From Oscillospiraceae bacterium (GTDB lineage Bacteria; Bacillota; Clostridia; Oscillospirales; Acutalibacteraceae), in assembly GCA_025757685.1 (NCBI GenBank), contig CP107220.1, positions 1,137,501 to 1,201,500 of the forward strand: a stretch of 64,000 bases of DNA, read 5' to 3'. Below the pieces are notes generated by a model. It made no database searches. It was not told where the DNA came from and saw only the letters and a list, made by a program, of their open reading frames with translations. A program made the translations under genes and the position numbers. The stretch's first letter is position 1; every line of letters starts with the position of its first letter. Below are positions 50,989-60,932 of the stretch, piece after piece.

Positions 50989-51432
50989 TTACAGCACCTC
51001 CACCTTGCCACCTGCTGCCTCAATCTTAGATTTGGCGCTCTCACTGATAGCGGTGACCTGAACGGTCAGAGCCTTAGTAATCTCGCCCTTGCCCAGAACC
51101 TTTACACCGTCCAGGGTCTTCTTCAAAAGACCGGAGGCCACCAGGCTCTCAGCGTTCACGGTTGCGCCGTCCTCAAATCTGTCGTTCAGATCAGACACAT
51201 TGACAATGGCGTACTCCGTTGCAAAAATGTTGTTGAAACCTCTTTTGGGCACGCGGCGCTGAAGGGGCATCTGACCACCTTCAAAGCCGGGCCGTCTGCT
51301 GTAACCGGAACGGGCCTTCTGACCCTTCTGGCCTTTACCGGCGGTTTTACCCTGGCCGGAAGCAGTACCGCGACCGATACGCTTAACACTCTTTTTGGAG
51401 CCTTCAGCAGGAGAAAGTTCATGTAATTTCAT
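50989..51432 (-). CDS. rplO: 50S ribosomal protein L15
   Basis: 147 residues beginning [20 protein letters not shown] with the Gly/Lys-rich central stretch ([16 protein letters not shown]) and [15 protein letters not shown]. It binds 23S rRNA late in 50S assembly. Abuts secY. Confidence 0.98.
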   Translation of the reverse strand: MKLHELSPAEGSKKSVKRIGRGTASGQGKTAGKGQKGQKARSGYSRRPGFEGGQMPLQRRVPKRGFNNIFATEYAIVNVSDLNDRFEDGATVNAESLVASGLLKKTLDGVKVLGKGEITKALTVQVTAISESAKSKIEAAGGKVEVL

Positions 51433-51446
51433 CTTGCTACCTCCCC

Positions 51447-51626
51447 TTATTCTTCAACAACGGTGATCAGGTGTGCGATCTTCTTGATCTTGCCCTGAGT
51501 TGCGTCGTTGTTCGGCTGAACGGTTTCGTTGCCGATCTTCCGCAGGCCAAGAGAGTGGGCGGTGGCGATCTGGTCCTGCTTACTGCCGATCAGGCTTTTT
51601 GTAAGTTTGATTCTAATATCTGCCAT
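51447..51626 (-). CDS. rpmD: 50S ribosomal protein L30
   Basis: 59 residues starting [20 protein letters not shown] and ending [22 protein letters not shown] is the family core. ATG 51626 follows GGAGGGGCGC. Located between rpsE and rplO, the standard place. Its small size hides it from long-frame scans. Confidence 0.96.
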   Translation of the reverse strand: MADIRIKLTKSLIGSKQDQIATAHSLGLRKIGNETVQPNNDATQGKIKKIAHLITVVEE

Positions 51627-51639
51627 AATGCGCCCCTCC

Positions 51640-52143
51640 TTATCCTACGATTTCTTTCACTGACTTACCGCGAACAGCAGCAACTTCCTCTGCCGTGCGC
51701 AGTCTGCTCAAGCCGTCAATGGTGGCGCGAACCACATTGTACGGGTTGTTTGAGCGAACGGCCTTGGTACGGATGTCGCCGATACCAACGGTCTCAACAA
51801 CCGCACGAACCGGGCCGCCGGCGATCACGCCGGTACCTTTGGGAGCGGGCATAAGCAGCACTTCGCCAGCACCGAACTTACCGGTGATCTCATGGGGAAT
51901 GGTCGTACCCCGCAGAGATACTTTGATCAAATTCTTCTTTGCGTCCTCGATCCCCTTACGGATTGCGTCCGGAACCTCGCCGGACTTACCGATACCGAAA
52001 CCGACCAGACCATTCTTATCACCAACAACCACCAGTGCGGAGAACTTAAAAATTCGACCGCCCTTTACGGTTTTAGAAACACGGTTGATGGTAACCACTC
52101 TTTCTTCAAGTTCCATTGAAGATGCGTCAATCTTTGTAGCCAA
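51640..52143 (-). CDS. rpsE: 30S ribosomal protein S5
   Basis: 167 residues with the S5 double-stranded RNA-binding fold ([39 protein letters not shown]) and the second domain [15 protein letters not shown]5 helps decoding fidelity and helicase action at the mRNA entry. Confidence 0.98.
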   Translation of the reverse strand: MATKIDASSMELEERVVTINRVSKTVKGGRIFKFSALVVVGDKNGLVGFGIGKSGEVPDAIRKGIEDAKKNLIKVSLRGTTIPHEITGKFGAGEVLLMPAPKGTGVIAGGPVRAVVETVGIGDIRTKAVRSNNPYNVVRATIDGLSRLRTAEEVAAVRGKSVKEIVG

Positions 52144-52161
52144 AAGTATTTACCTCCTTCG

Positions 52162-52521
52162 TTAGAACTTCAGTCCGCCCTCACGAGCGCCGTCTGCAAC
52201 CGCAGCCACACGACCGTGATACACGTAACCGCCACGGTCAAATACGCACTCGGTGATGCCCTTTGCGGTGGCTCTTTCTGCTAATGTCTTACCAACAGCC
52301 TTAGCTGCTTCTACATTTCCGCCGTACTGTGCAAAGTCCTTCTCAGTAGTGGATGCACTTGCCAGCGTTACACCGGCAACATCATCAATGAGCTGAACGT
52401 AAATATTGCTGAGGGAGCGATATACGTTGAGTCTGGGACGAGCAGCAGTGCCGCTGATTTTGCCACGAACACGAATGTGGCGCTTTTGTCTTGCCTTATT
52501 GGCGTCTTGTCTTGAAACCAT
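52162..52521 (-). CDS. rplR: 50S ribosomal protein L18
   Basis: 119 residues with [37 protein letters not shown] and the ending [20 protein letters not shown]. It anchors 5S rRNA in the central protuberance with L5. Confidence 0.98.
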   Translation of the reverse strand: MVSRQDANKARQKRHIRVRGKISGTAARPRLNVYRSLSNIYVQLIDDVAGVTLASASTTEKDFAQYGGNVEAAKAVGKTLAERATAKGITECVFDRGGYVYHGRVAAVADGAREGGLKF

Positions 52522-52539
52522 TGTAATTCACTCCTTCCC

Positions 52540-53079
52540 TTATTTCTTACCTGCTTTGCCTTCCTTGCGGCGAATATGCTCAAAGTCATACTTGATACCC
52601 TTGCCCTTGTAGGGTTCCGGGGGTCTCTTCTCGCGGACCTGTGCGGCAAACTGACCTACGGCCTGCTTGTCTGCGCCGCTGATGACAATGGCGTTGGCAC
52701 TGGGGCACTCAATGGTAATGCCTTCCGGTGCATCCATGATCACCTGGTGAGAAAAGCCAAGGTTCATTGTGAGCTTGTTGTTCTGTACCTGTACTCTGTA
52801 ACCAACACCGTTGACTTCCAGATTCTTCTTGAAGCCCTCGGTCACGCCCAGAACCATGTTGTGAATGAGGGTGCGGGTCAAGCCGTGAAGAGACTTGTTC
52901 TCCTTCTCATCGTTGGGTCTTTTTACAATAACTTCGTTGCCTTCTACTGCGACTGCCATGTTCGGATGAACATTCCGGGTAAGTTCCCCTTTGGGGCCCT
53001 TTACGGTAACAGTCGTTCCGTCAACCTTTACGTCAACGCCGGCAGGAATTTCAATAGGCTTTAAGCCAATTCGTGACAT
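52540..53079 (-). CDS. rplF: 50S ribosomal protein L6
   Basis: 179 residues. Start ATG 53079 is chosen because MSRIGLKPIEIPAGVDV is the family start and GGAGG lies 13 nt upstream. The C-terminal motif KRPPEPYKGKGIKYDFEHI is conserved. L6 lies near the factor-binding site on 50S. Confidence 0.97.
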   Translation of the reverse strand: MSRIGLKPIEIPAGVDVKVDGTTVTVKGPKGELTRNVHPNMAVAVEGNEVIVKRPNDEKENKSLHGLTRTLIHNMVLGVTEGFKKNLEVNGVGYRVQVQNNKLTMNLGFSHQVIMDAPEGITIECPSANAIVISGADKQAVGQFAAQVREKRPPEPYKGKGIKYDFEHIRRKEGKAGKK

Positions 53080-53093
53080 ACGACTGCACCTCC

Positions 53094-53492
53094 TTACCAA
53101 ATAAATGCCAGAACTTCGCCGCCCACATTCTCTTTGCGAGCTTCTTTGTCTGTCATTACGCCTTTTGATGTAGAAACGATGGCTACGCCCAGGCCCTTCA
53201 TAACCTTGGGCATATCCTCAACGCTTGAATACTTACGAAGACCGGGCTTAGACACGCGGCGCAGACCGGTGATGACGCGGCTCTTGCCCTCGCCATACTT
53301 CAGGGTCACGCGGATAACGCCCTGCTTGCCGTCTTCAATTACTTTGTAGCCTTTGATATAACCTTCATCTACCAGAATCTGAGCAATTGACTTCTTCATG
53401 TTAGATGCGGGAATATCTACAGTATCGTGCTTTGCGGAATTCGCATTGCGAATTCTGGTCAGCATATCAGCGATAGGGTCTGTAATATGCAT
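53094..53492 (-). CDS. rpsH: 30S ribosomal protein S8
   Basis: 132 residues beginning [20 protein letters not shown] and ending in the conserved [21 protein letters not shown]8 binds central 16S rRNA; in E. coli it is the spc operon repressor, acting near rplE. Confidence 0.98.
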   Translation of the reverse strand: MHITDPIADMLTRIRNANSAKHDTVDIPASNMKKSIAQILVDEGYIKGYKVIEDGKQGVIRVTLKYGEGKSRVITGLRRVSKPGLRKYSSVEDMPKVMKGLGVAIVSTSKGVMTDKEARKENVGGEVLAFIW

Positions 53493-53528
53493 TGATATTT
53501 CCTCCTTATTCGATCTTCAATTCTCAGA

Positions 53529-53714
53529 TTACCAAGATGCCTTGCGCACACCGGGGATCTCGCCCTTGTGAGCCAGCTCTCTGAAGCAGATACGGCACAC
53601 GCCATACTTACGCAGGTATGCGTGGGGTCTACCGCAGATCTTACATCTGTTGTGCTGTCTGGTGGAATACTTGGCAGGACGAACTGCCTTGACTTTCATA
53701 GATGTTTTTGCCAC
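53529..53714 (-). CDS. rpsZ: 30S ribosomal protein S14, zinc-binding type Z
   Basis: 61 residues, the short zinc-dependent form found in Firmicutes, with C-x2-C (CKIC) and C-x2-C (CRIC) ligands and [12 protein letters not shown] between them. It lies between rplE and rpsH. Confidence 0.97.
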   Translation of the reverse strand: MAKTSMKVKAVRPAKYSTRQHNRCKICGRPHAYLRKYGVCRICFRELAHKGEIPGVRKASW

Positions 53715-53726
53715 GATAATCCCTCC

Positions 53727-54269
53727 TTACTCTGCAAACGGTGCGCCCATCAGCTTGAGCAGCTCCCGTGCTTCTTCGTCTGTGTTTGCGGTGGTTACCA
53801 TAATGATATCCATACCGCGCACCTTGTCGATCTTGTCATATTCGATCTCGGGGAAAATCAACTGCTCTTTGATACCCATGGCGTAGTTACCACGGCCGTC
53901 AAAGGAGTTTGCATTGATCCCTCTGAAGTCACGCACTCTGGGGAGAGCCAGATTAAAGAATCTGTCCAGGAATTCATACATTCTCTCGCCACGCAGAGTG
54001 ACCTTTACGCCGATGGGCATGCCCTCACGCAGCTTGAAGTTAGCAACAGACTTCTTTGCGCGGCACACCACGGGGCGCTGACCGGTGATCTGGGACAGGT
54101 CGGAGATGATTGCATCTACAACCTTAGAGTTTTCGCGGGCTTCGCCGCAACCAACATTGATAACAATCTTGTCAAGCTTCGGGATTTGCATAACAGATTT
54201 GTAGCCGAATTTCTTCATCAATGCCGGAGCAACTTCGCTCTTATAGGTTTCTTTTAACCTTGCAGCCAT
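53727..54269 (-). CDS. rplE: 50S ribosomal protein L5
   Basis: 180 residues with the family motifs [35 protein letters not shown], and [17 protein letters not shown]. It carries 5S rRNA into the 50S subunit. Confidence 0.98.
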   Translation of the reverse strand: MAARLKETYKSEVAPALMKKFGYKSVMQIPKLDKIVINVGCGEARENSKVVDAIISDLSQITGQRPVVCRAKKSVANFKLREGMPIGVKVTLRGERMYEFLDRFFNLALPRVRDFRGINANSFDGRGNYAMGIKEQLIFPEIEYDKIDKVRGMDIIMVTTANTDEEARELLKLMGAPFAE

Positions 54270-54288
54270 TGTTATGTTCCTCCCTTAC

Positions 54289-54594
54289 TTAAAATTCGTT
54301 GCCGCATTTTTTGCAAATGCGTGCGCCGCCCTTTTTGTGGCCGACGCGGGTCGCCTCGTTACATTTGGGGCACACCAGCTGTACCTTAGAAGCGTACAGC
54401 GCGGACTCAACATCAATCAGGCCGCCGGCCTCGCCCATCTTGCGGGGCTTTACATGCTTGGTAACCACATTGACCTTCTTGACGATGACTTTACCCTCAG
54501 CAGGGCTAACAGCAACAACTTCGCCGCGCACGCCCTTGGATTTACCGGACAGCACCTGAACGGTATCGCCGGATTTTACAAACATCTTACTCAT
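54289..54594 (-). CDS. rplX: 50S ribosomal protein L24
   Basis: 101 residues with a KOW motif (KSGDTVQVLSGKSKGVRGEV) and two C-terminal Cys pairs (CPKC, CKKC), which may form a zinc ribbon as in some Firmicutes L24. Starts rRNA folding at the exit tunnel. Confidence 0.97.
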   Translation of the reverse strand: MSKMFVKSGDTVQVLSGKSKGVRGEVVAVSPAEGKVIVKKVNVVTKHVKPRKMGEAGGLIDVESALYASKVQLVCPKCNEATRVGHKKGGARICKKCGNEF

Positions 54595-54609
54595 TCTCTC
54601 GCACCTCCA

Positions 54610-54978
54610 TTAAAGCACTTCCGGAGCAAGGGACAAAATCTTCATGTAATCCTTATCACGAAGCTCTCTTGCTACGGGTCCAAAAATACGGGTGCCACGA
54701 GGCGTTTTATCCTCTTTGATAATTACGGCAGCATTTTCATCAAAACGAATGTACTGGCCGTCGTCACGACGTACACCTTTGGTTGTACGAACGATGACTG
54801 CTTTAACAACTTCGCCCTTTTTCACCACGCCGCCGGGTGCTGCTTTCTTGACGGAAGCAACGATCACGTCGCCGATGTTGGCGTATCTTCTGCCGGAGCC
54901 GCCCAGCACGCGAATGCAAAGGATCTCTTTAGCACCGGTGTTGTCTGCGACCTTCAGCCGACTTTCCTGTTGTATCAC
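54610..54978 (-). CDS. rplN: 50S ribosomal protein L14 (GTG start)
   Basis: 122 residues, beginning at GTG 54978: the family starts [19 protein letters not shown], and GGAGGAAAATGCT places GTG at normal spacing. An upstream in-frame ATG at 55020 would add 14 residues not found in the family. The 110-nt gap to rpsQ contains a hairpin GACTGC-TTTT-GCAGTC (55059-55044) on the minus strand, an unusually long gap for this cluster. Confidence 0.95.
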   Translation of the reverse strand: MIQQESRLKVADNTGAKEILCIRVLGGSGRRYANIGDVIVASVKKAAPGGVVKKGEVVKAVIVRTTKGVRRDDGQYIRFDENAAVIIKEDKTPRGTRIFGPVARELRDKDYMKILSLAPEVL

Positions 54979-55088
54979 AGCATTTTCCTCCTTCGTACTG
55001 CAAAATAACACTTTGCTCATCTTGCAGTTATTATTTTAGTTCCGACTGCAAAAGCAGTCTGTATGAAAAACCAAGTAATCCGTTTGAA

Positions 55089-55343
55089 TTATTTAGCCTT
55101 TTCAATGATCTCAACCACACGCCATCTCTTGTCTTTGCTGTAGGGACGGGTCTCCATAATCATAACCTTGTCGCCTACGCCGCACTCATTCTTCTCGTCG
55201 TGTGCTTTGTACTTCACGGTACGGTTTACGATCTTGCCATACAGCGGGTGAGCCACTCTGTCCTGAATGCTAACCACAACTGTCTTATCCATCTTATCGC
55301 TGGAAACAAGACCAACTCTTGTCTTTCTGAGGTTTCTTTCCAT
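55089..55343 (-). CDS. rpsQ: 30S ribosomal protein S17
   Basis: 84 residues, one OB fold, with [19 protein letters not shown] and [18 protein letters not shown]. It binds the 5' domain of 16S rRNA early in assembly. Confidence 0.98.
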   Translation of the reverse strand: MERNLRKTRVGLVSSDKMDKTVVVSIQDRVAHPLYGKIVNRTVKYKAHDEKNECGVGDKVMIMETRPYSKDKRWRVVEIIEKAK

Positions 55344-55360
55344 GATCAGTTACCTCCTTC

Positions 55361-55564
55361 TTAAGAGTTAGCGCTTTCGAGTTCGATTGCGCGCTCTACA
55401 GTCTTAATGCGTGCAATGTCCTTCTTGACCGCTTTAATTCTCATAGGGTTGTCGAGCTGATTGATGGCCTGCTGGAAATGCAGGTTGAAGAGTTCATCCT
55501 TGAGCTCTGCCAACTTCTTTGCGCGCTGATCGGCGCTCAAAGCACGGATTTCTGCTGCTTTCAT
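55361..55564 (-). CDS. rpmC: 50S ribosomal protein L29
   Basis: 67 residues, a two-helix coiled protein ([34 protein letters not shown]). Sits at the exit tunnel and binds trigger factor and SRP. Its start overlaps the rplP stop as ATGA. Confidence 0.98.
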   Translation of the reverse strand: MKAAEIRALSADQRAKKLAELKDELFNLHFQQAINQLDNPMRIKAVKKDIARIKTVERAIELESANS

Positions 55565-55983
55565 TCCTGCTCGCCTCCCTCTTTCTTAACGAACTTGCAT
55601 TTTACGGGGAGCTTGTTGGCAGCAAGACGCATAGCCTCGCGCGCCACAGACTCCTCAACGCCGCCCAGCTCAAACATAACGCGACCGGGCTTTACCACGG
55701 CTACCCAGTAATCCACGTTACCTTTACCTTTACCCATTCGGGTATCGGCAGGACGAGCGGTAATGGGCTTGTCGGGGAAAATCTTGATCCATACCTGACC
55801 GCCACGCTTGGTGTAACGGGTCATAGCGATACGGGCAGCCTCGATCTGTGCCGCAGTGATCCATGCAGGCTCAGTGGTCATCAGACCGTACTCACCGTAG
55901 GTAACTTTATTGCCGCGGGTAGCCACACCGGTCATACGACCTCTGTGCTGCTTGCGGTGCTTAACACGCTTAGGTAACAGCAT
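55561..55983 (-). CDS. rplP: 50S ribosomal protein L16
   Basis: 140 residues: [19 protein letters not shown] at the start and [18 protein letters not shown] near the end. It stabilises the A-site tRNA elbow. The start overlaps the rpsC stop by one base (TAATG). Confidence 0.98.
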   Translation of the reverse strand: MLLPKRVKHRKQHRGRMTGVATRGNKVTYGEYGLMTTEPAWITAAQIEAARIAMTRYTKRGGQVWIKIFPDKPITARPADTRMGKGKGNVDYWVAVVKPGRVMFELGGVEESVAREAMRLAANKLPVKCKFVKKEGGEQE

Positions 55984-56666
55984 TATCGATTTCCTCCTTC
56001 CCGACGATTTCTTCTCTTATTACGAGACTCGTGAAGAACCTCGCCCTGGTAGATCCAAACCTTTACGCCGATACGGCCGTAAGTGGTCTTAGCCTCAACC
56101 AAACCGTAGTCAATGTCTGCACGGATGGTCTGCAGCGGGATCGTACCCTCTTTGTATGTCTCGGTACGCGCGATCTCGGCGCCGCCTACACGGCCGCTGA
56201 CCTGGATCTTGATACCGCGAGCGTCCAAACGCATGGTGTTGCGGATAGCGCCCTTTACTGCACGACGAAAAGATACACGCCGCTCCAGCTGACCGGCCAC
56301 ATTCTGAGCAACCAAAGTTGCATTCAGATCGGGCTGCTTGATCTCAACGATGTTAATGTACACTTCGTTCAGCTCTTTGCCCAGCTTCTTGGCACACAGT
56401 GCTCTGAGCTTTTCGATCTCAGCGCCCTGCTTGCCGATCACCATACCGGGCTTTGCACAGTGGATGTTAATGCGCACACGCTTGGCGTCACGCTCAATCT
56501 CCACCTTAGGAACACCTGCGCCGGAAAGGGTCTCCAGCAGATACTTACGCAGCTTGTAGTCCTCTACAAGGGTATCGCCGAACTCGCCCTTCTTTGCGTA
56601 CCAGCGGGAGTCCCAGTTTTTAATGACACCGATTCTGAGACCGGTAGGATTACATTTCTGTCCCAT
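55983..56666 (-). CDS. rpsC: 30S ribosomal protein S3
   Basis: 227 residues with an N-terminal KH domain ([18 protein letters not shown]) and a C-terminal domain ([20 protein letters not shown]). Part of the mRNA-entry helicase site. Confidence 0.98.
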   Translation of the reverse strand: MGQKCNPTGLRIGVIKNWDSRWYAKKGEFGDTLVEDYKLRKYLLETLSGAGVPKVEIERDAKRVRINIHCAKPGMVIGKQGAEIEKLRALCAKKLGKELNEVYINIVEIKQPDLNATLVAQNVAGQLERRVSFRRAVKGAIRNTMRLDARGIKIQVSGRVGGAEIARTETYKEGTIPLQTIRADIDYGLVEAKTTYGRIGVKVWIYQGEVLHESRNKRRNRREGGNR

Positions 56667-56684
56667 TTAACTCTTCCTCCTCGC

Positions 56685-57023
56685 TTAGTCTTCCATTTCC
56701 TTAACGGTAATGGTGATGTGAGATGTTCTCTTGTTGATTCTGTAAGCTCTGCCCTGGGCTCTGGCCTGAATTCTCTTCAGAGTGGGGCCGGCGCCTACAT
56801 TGCAGTCGCTCACATACAGACGGGAAACATCCATATTGTGGTTGTTCTCTGCATTTGCCATCGCGGACTTGAGCACCTTCATCACAGGCTCACAAGCGGC
56901 TTTGGGGGTGTATTGCAGAATAGCCATGGCCTTGTCGGCAGGCTGCTTTCTGATTAAATCAAGTACGATCTGAACCTTTCTGGGAGAGATACGGACGTAC
57001 GTTGCTTTTGCTGTAGCTTCCAT
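56685..57023 (-). CDS. rplV: 50S ribosomal protein L22
   Basis: 112 residues, with [20 protein letters not shown] and the loop [16 protein letters not shown] that reaches into the exit tunnel, where macrolide-resistance mutations arise. Confidence 0.98.
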   Translation of the reverse strand: MEATAKATYVRISPRKVQIVLDLIRKQPADKAMAILQYTPKAACEPVMKVLKSAMANAENNHNMDVSRLYVSDCNVGAGPTLKRIQARAQGRAYRINKRTSHITITVKEMED

Positions 57024-57041
57024 AATAAATCTCCTTTCCGA

Positions 57042-57314
57042 TTACTTAGATGACTTGGAGCCTGCGTGGCCTCTAAACGTTCTGGTGGGCGCGAACTCAC
57101 CCAGCTTATGGCCGACCATGTCCTCGGTCACATAGACCGGTACATGCTTTCTTCCGTCGTGAACAGCAAAGGTATGACCTACGAATTCAGGGAAGATTGT
57201 GGAACTTCTGGACCAGGTCTTGATAACCTGCTTGTCGCCCTTAGCGTTCAGGGCTTCAACCTTTTTGAACAGGCTTTCTTCAACATAAAAGCCCTTCTTG
57301 GCACTTCTACTCAT
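57042..57314 (-). CDS. rpsS: 30S ribosomal protein S19
   Basis: 90 residues beginning [19 protein letters not shown], with [19 protein letters not shown] and [12 protein letters not shown]. Binds the 30S head next to S13. Confidence 0.98.
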   Translation of the reverse strand: MSRSAKKGFYVEESLFKKVEALNAKGDKQVIKTWSRSSTIFPEFVGHTFAVHDGRKHVPVYVTEDMVGHKLGEFAPTRTFRGHAGSKSSK

Positions 57315-57333
57315 TTAATCTTCTCCTTTCTTC

Positions 57334-58167
57334 TTATTTACCGTTGCGACGGCGAACGATCATCTTGTCAGACTTTTTCTTCTTGCTGCGGGTCTTATAA
57401 CCCAGAGCAGGCTTGCCCCAAGGGGTGCAAGGACCGGGACGGCCGATGGGGGACTTACCCTCACCACCACCGTGCGGGTGGTCGTTGGGGTTCATTACAG
57501 AACCACGAACAGTGGGACGGAAGCCCATATTGCGCTTACGACCGGCCTTACCGATCTTCACATTTGCATGATCGGCGTTGCCAACCACGCCAATGGTAGC
57601 CATGCAGTTGCAGGGCACGTTGCGCAGCTCGCCGGAGGGCAGACGCAGCAGTGCGTACGGACCTTCCAAAGCCATCAGCTGTGCGCCGTTACCGGCAGAG
57701 CGAGCCAGCTGTGCGCCATTACCGGGATACAGCTCCACATTGTGTACCATGGTACCAACGGGAATGTTCTGCAGCGGCAGAGCGTTACCGGCCACGATGT
57801 CTACATCCGTACCGGCTACCACGGTGTCGCCTACCTTCAGGCCTTCGGGAGCGGTGATGTAGCTCTTCACGCCGTCCTCATACTGGATGAGAGCGATGTG
57901 CGCGCTTCTGTTGGGATCATACTCAATGGTCTTGACCTCAGCGGGAACATCAAACTTGTTGCGCTTGAAGTCGATCACACGGTATTTTTTTCTGTTACCG
58001 CCGCCACGATGACGAACGGTGATTCTGCCGTAGGAGTTGCGGCCGGACTTTTTGTTCAGCGGCTGAAGCAGAGAACGCTCCGGAGCAACCTTGGACAGAG
58101 AAGAGTAATCGGTAACCGACATATTCCGTCTGGACGGCGTAGTCGGCTTATAAGTTTTGATTGCCAT
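57334..58167 (-). CDS. rplB: 50S ribosomal protein L2
   Basis: 277 residues, needed for subunit joining and peptidyl transfer. Marks are [39 protein letters not shown] and [12 protein letters not shown]. The 106-nt gap after rplW is the longest within the S10 block and is AT-rich (TATACATTATATATAC on the minus strand). Confidence 0.98.
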   Translation of the reverse strand: MAIKTYKPTTPSRRNMSVTDYSSLSKVAPERSLLQPLNKKSGRNSYGRITVRHRGGGNRKKYRVIDFKRNKFDVPAEVKTIEYDPNRSAHIALIQYEDGVKSYITAPEGLKVGDTVVAGTDVDIVAGNALPLQNIPVGTMVHNVELYPGNGAQLARSAGNGAQLMALEGPYALLRLPSGELRNVPCNCMATIGVVGNADHANVKIGKAGRKRNMGFRPTVRGSVMNPNDHPHGGGEGKSPIGRPGPCTPWGKPALGYKTRSKKKKSDKMIVRRRNGK

Positions 58168-58273
58168 TCTTATTTCTCCTTTCCGGATAACTTTGCGAAA
58201 GGATGGCTCCTTTCATACCTCATCACCCGAAATCATGGTTGTCTTAGTGTTTGTATATATAATGTATAAGAGA

Positions 58274-58570
58274 TTACATCATATCGTTGAAGAACTCAAT
58301 CTCCTTGGAGTCCTCGGTGAGGGTAACCACAGCCTTCTTCCAAGAGGGGGTGTAACCCACGTTGGCGCCCTGGCGGCGCTTCTGACCTCTTACATTCAGG
58401 GTGTTTACTTTCTTCACCTTGGTGCCGGGGAACAGTTCCTCAACAGCCTTCTTGATCTCAATCTTGCCGGCGTCTTTGGCAACTTTGAAGGTATATTTCT
58501 TCATCATGATGCCGGTCATGGACTCTTCCGTAATGATCGGCTTAATGATAATGTCCTGTGCAGCTTTCAT
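58274..58570 (-). CDS. rplW: 50S ribosomal protein L23
   Basis: 98 residues (IIKPIITEESMTGIMMKKYTF; VNTLNVRGQKRRQGANVGYT). Docks chaperones at the exit tunnel. The start overlaps the rplD stop by one base. Confidence 0.98.
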   Translation of the reverse strand: MKAAQDIIIKPIITEESMTGIMMKKYTFKVAKDAGKIEIKKAVEELFPGTKVKKVNTLNVRGQKRRQGANVGYTPSWKKAVVTLTEDSKEIEFFNDMM

Positions 58571-59193
58571 TATGCATATACCTCCTCGATCTTCTTGGCG
58601 GCGTCCTTCAGAACAACGAAGCTGTCGCAGTTGAGGATGTCATACACGCAAAGGGTGTTGACGGTCACAACCTTAACGCCGGCGATGTTCCGTGCGCTCT
58701 TATAAATCTTCTCGTCCTTATCTGCGGTGACGATCAGGGTCTTCTTGGCAGCCTTCAGCTTGGTGAGCATCTCGACCACAGCTTTGGTCTTAATGCCTTC
58801 CAGCTCTACCTTGTTAACTACCATCATCTCCTCAGCAGCAACCTTGCTGGACAGCGCGGACTTCATAGCCAGTCTGCGCACCTTCTTGTTGATGCTGATG
58901 CCGTATGTTCTGGGCTTCGGGCCGAGAGCAATACCGCCGTGAGTCCACTGCGGGCTTCTGGTAGAACCCTGACGGGCACGACCGGTGCCTTTCTGTCTCC
59001 AGGGCTTTGCACCGCCGCCGCTGACCTCAGAACGAGTGAGAGTTGACTGTGTGCCCTGACGCTGGTTAGCCAGATAGCTGACCACTGCAAGATGCATTGC
59101 GGATTCGTTCGGCTCAATGGCGAAAACGGAATCTGCAAGTTCCAATTTAGAAGTTTTCTTACCTTCCTGGTTATAAACCTGAACCTGTGCCAT
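58570..59193 (-). CDS. rplD: 50S ribosomal protein L4
   Basis: 207 residues with the tunnel loop RSEVSGGGAKPWRQKGTGRA and RQGSTRSPQWTHGGIALGPK. In many bacteria L4 also represses its own S10 operon by binding the leader, relevant to the long leader at 60235-60560. Confidence 0.98.
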   Translation of the reverse strand: MAQVQVYNQEGKKTSKLELADSVFAIEPNESAMHLAVVSYLANQRQGTQSTLTRSEVSGGGAKPWRQKGTGRARQGSTRSPQWTHGGIALGPKPRTYGISINKKVRRLAMKSALSSKVAAEEMMVVNKVELEGIKTKAVVEMLTKLKAAKKTLIVTADKDEKIYKSARNIAGVKVVTVNTLCVYDILNCDSFVVLKDAAKKIEEVYA

Positions 59194-59210
59194 TTTAATC
59201 TCTCCTTTCG

Positions 59211-59843
59211 TTAAGCTTTCACTGCGTCAGCGATGACAACAATGCCGCCCTTGGGGCCGGGAACGGCGCCCTTGATGGCGATGAGGTTATTCTCGGCATC
59301 CACCTTAACAACCTCGAGGTTTTGAACGGTTACGGTCTCGTGACCCAGGTGACCTGCCATCTTCTTGCCCTTAAATACGCGAGAAGGACTGGAGCAGGCA
59401 CCCAAAGAACCGGCGTGACGGGCGTTGGGGCCGGTACCGTGGCTCATTCTCAGACGAGAGAAGTTCCAGCGCTTAATGGCGCCTGCGGTGCCCTTACCCT
59501 TGCTGGTGCCCTTCACATCGATCTTTTCGCCGGGAGCGAAAATATCGGCCTTCAGGATGTCACCTACATTCATTGCGGAAATGTCGTCCAGACGAAATTC
59601 CTTCAGTGTCTTCTTGGGAGCCACATCGGCTTTGTCAAAATGACCTTTCATCGGTTTGTTGACGCGTGTGATCTTCACATCGCCAAAGCCAACCTGAATG
59701 GCCTCATAGCCGTCGTTCTCCATTGTCTTCTTCTGGGTAATCGTGCAAGGACCGGCCTCCACAACGGTTACAGGGATTGCATGACCCTGTGCGTCGAAGA
59801 CCTGGGTCATGCCGATTTTCTTACCGATAAGACCTTTCTTCAT
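59211..59843 (-). CDS. rplC: 50S ribosomal protein L3
   Basis: 210 residues beginning [20 protein letters not shown], with the loop motif [18 protein letters not shown] near the peptidyl transferase centre. GGAGGAATAAAC precedes the ATG; the gap to rpsJ holds a small TTGGG/CCCAA hairpin. Confidence 0.98.
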   Translation of the reverse strand: MKKGLIGKKIGMTQVFDAQGHAIPVTVVEAGPCTITQKKTMENDGYEAIQVGFGDVKITRVNKPMKGHFDKADVAPKKTLKEFRLDDISAMNVGDILKADIFAPGEKIDVKGTSKGKGTAGAIKRWNFSRLRMSHGTGPNARHAGSLGACSSPSRVFKGKKMAGHLGHETVTVQNLEVVKVDAENNLIAIKGAVPGPKGGIVVIADAVKA

Positions 59844-59919
59844 GTTTATTCCTCCTTTGGTTATTGGTTGGGTCTCCCCAACATGACCTCGACCGGGTTG
59901 CGATCTGTTTTCAGTTCAA

Positions 59920-60234
59920 TTAGAGCTTAATCTCGATCTCAACGCCTGCCGGGAGCTCAAGACTTGTCAGCGCTTCCACCGTCTTGTTGGAAGGTCTGAG
60001 AATGTCGATGAGTCTCTTGTGTGTTCTCTGCTCAAACTGCTCACGGCTGTCCTTGTACTTGTGTACAGCACGCAGGATGGTAACAACTTCCTTTTCGGTG
60101 GGAAGCGGGATGGGACCGCTCACCTGAGCGCCGGTGCGCTTTGCGGTGTCTACGATCTTCTCCGCAGCCTGGTCCACCAGGTTGTGGTCATAGCCCTTCA
60201 GTCTGATGCGGATCTTAACTTTACTTGCTGCCAT
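59920..60234 (-). CDS. rpsJ: 30S ribosomal protein S10 (NusE)
   Basis: 104 residues. ATG 60234 is chosen because [19 protein letters not shown] is the family start and GGAGG precedes it; longer in-frame reading runs into the leader. S10 is part of the 30S head and, as NusE, binds boxA RNA with NusB, such as the boxA-like site at the left edge. First gene of the S10-spc-alpha cluster. Confidence 0.98.
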   Translation of the reverse strand: MAASKVKIRIRLKGYDHNLVDQAAEKIVDTAKRTGAQVSGPIPLPTEKEVVTILRAVHKYKDSREQFEQRTHKRLIDILRPSNKTVEALTSLELPAGVEIEIKL

Positions 60235-60560
60235 GTGAAATTCCTCCATGAATTTTGATGGTGCGAGCAACCATTGTTTGACTACCCACCCGTGTGTTTC
60301 AACCCTTACCGTAAATAAAGCCGAATGAAGGCAGTTCATTCGGGCACGGTTACACGGTGCACAGCGCGTTCGCAAGTCACGCTCTGCAGGGACCCCTTAC
60401 GGTCCGCGTCGTACAATGATTCGTTTCGCCCGGTTTGAAATCGGACATACTCCGCCGAAATTACCGCTCTGGGTAGGAGCGCAACCTCCGGCATCAACGC
60501 ATATCTGGTTGTGTGTTGCGGTGTCTATATATTATATATATAATACGCCCAATCACACGC
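60235..60560 (-). promoter_or_regulatory. Structured rpsJ leader, candidate ribosomal-protein autoregulation site
   Basis: Transcript from the promoter at 60596-60568 would carry about 330 nt before rpsJ. Minus-strand hairpins include CCGAATGAA (60343-60335) / TTCATTCGG (60329-60321), followed by CTTTATTT (terminator-like), GGACC / GGTCC near 60405-60389, and GCAC / GTGC near 60360-60344. In other bacteria S10 leaders are bound by L4; this one may work likewise, but no consensus match was verified. Confidence 0.6.
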
Positions 60561-60567
60561 AGGCAAT

Positions 60568-60596
60568 ATTATATTATATAGAGCCCCTGCTGTCAA
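60568..60596 (-). promoter_or_regulatory. Promoter of the S10-spc-alpha cluster
   Basis: Minus strand: perfect TTGACA (60596-60591), 17-bp spacer, perfect TATAAT (60573-60568). A further TATAAT-rich stretch (60545-60525) could add a second start. This is the only strong promoter seen for the whole cluster. Confidence 0.85.
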
Positions 60597-60851
60597 GCCT
60601 TTTTTTGAAGTTCTTTGGAATTTTTTTCATTGTGCAAAATGACAGAAAATCCGGCTCCATTTTTGTAAAAATCACCAAAGCAGAACCACCGGTTTTTTGG
60701 TGTCTCTCCCCTGTCGAACCACAAGATGTAGTTGCCGTTCTCCATATTTAGTAAGAAACGCCCCGCGCCGTGGAAAAATTTCGTCGCGTCGCTTTGACCG
60801 AATTTTTGAAAAATTTAATTTTTGGCAGCAAAAGTTATACGACATTGTACC
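60597..60851. other. AT-rich intergenic stretch upstream of the S10 promoter
   Basis: Contains T-tracts (60601-60607, 60621-60627) just upstream of the S10 -35, which on the minus strand are A-tracts suitable as an UP element for the alpha subunit. Otherwise no gene or structure is seen. Confidence 0.4.
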
Positions 60852-60896
60852 AATAAAATAAACGCAGCGCCCAAGCCAATCGGCCTGAACGCTGTG
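60852..60896 (-). terminator. Terminator of mutS2
   Basis: Minus strand: CAGCGTTCAGGCC, short loop, GGCTTGGGCGCTG with wobble pairs, then CGTTTATTTTATT. Confidence 0.75.
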
Positions 60897-60932
60897 CAAA
60901 TCGCTATATTATAGTATGTTTATATATAAGGG

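Noticed and set aside
60416..60751. Plus-strand frame upstream of rpsJ
   Set aside because: It overlaps the S10 leader and promoter and has no recognisable content.
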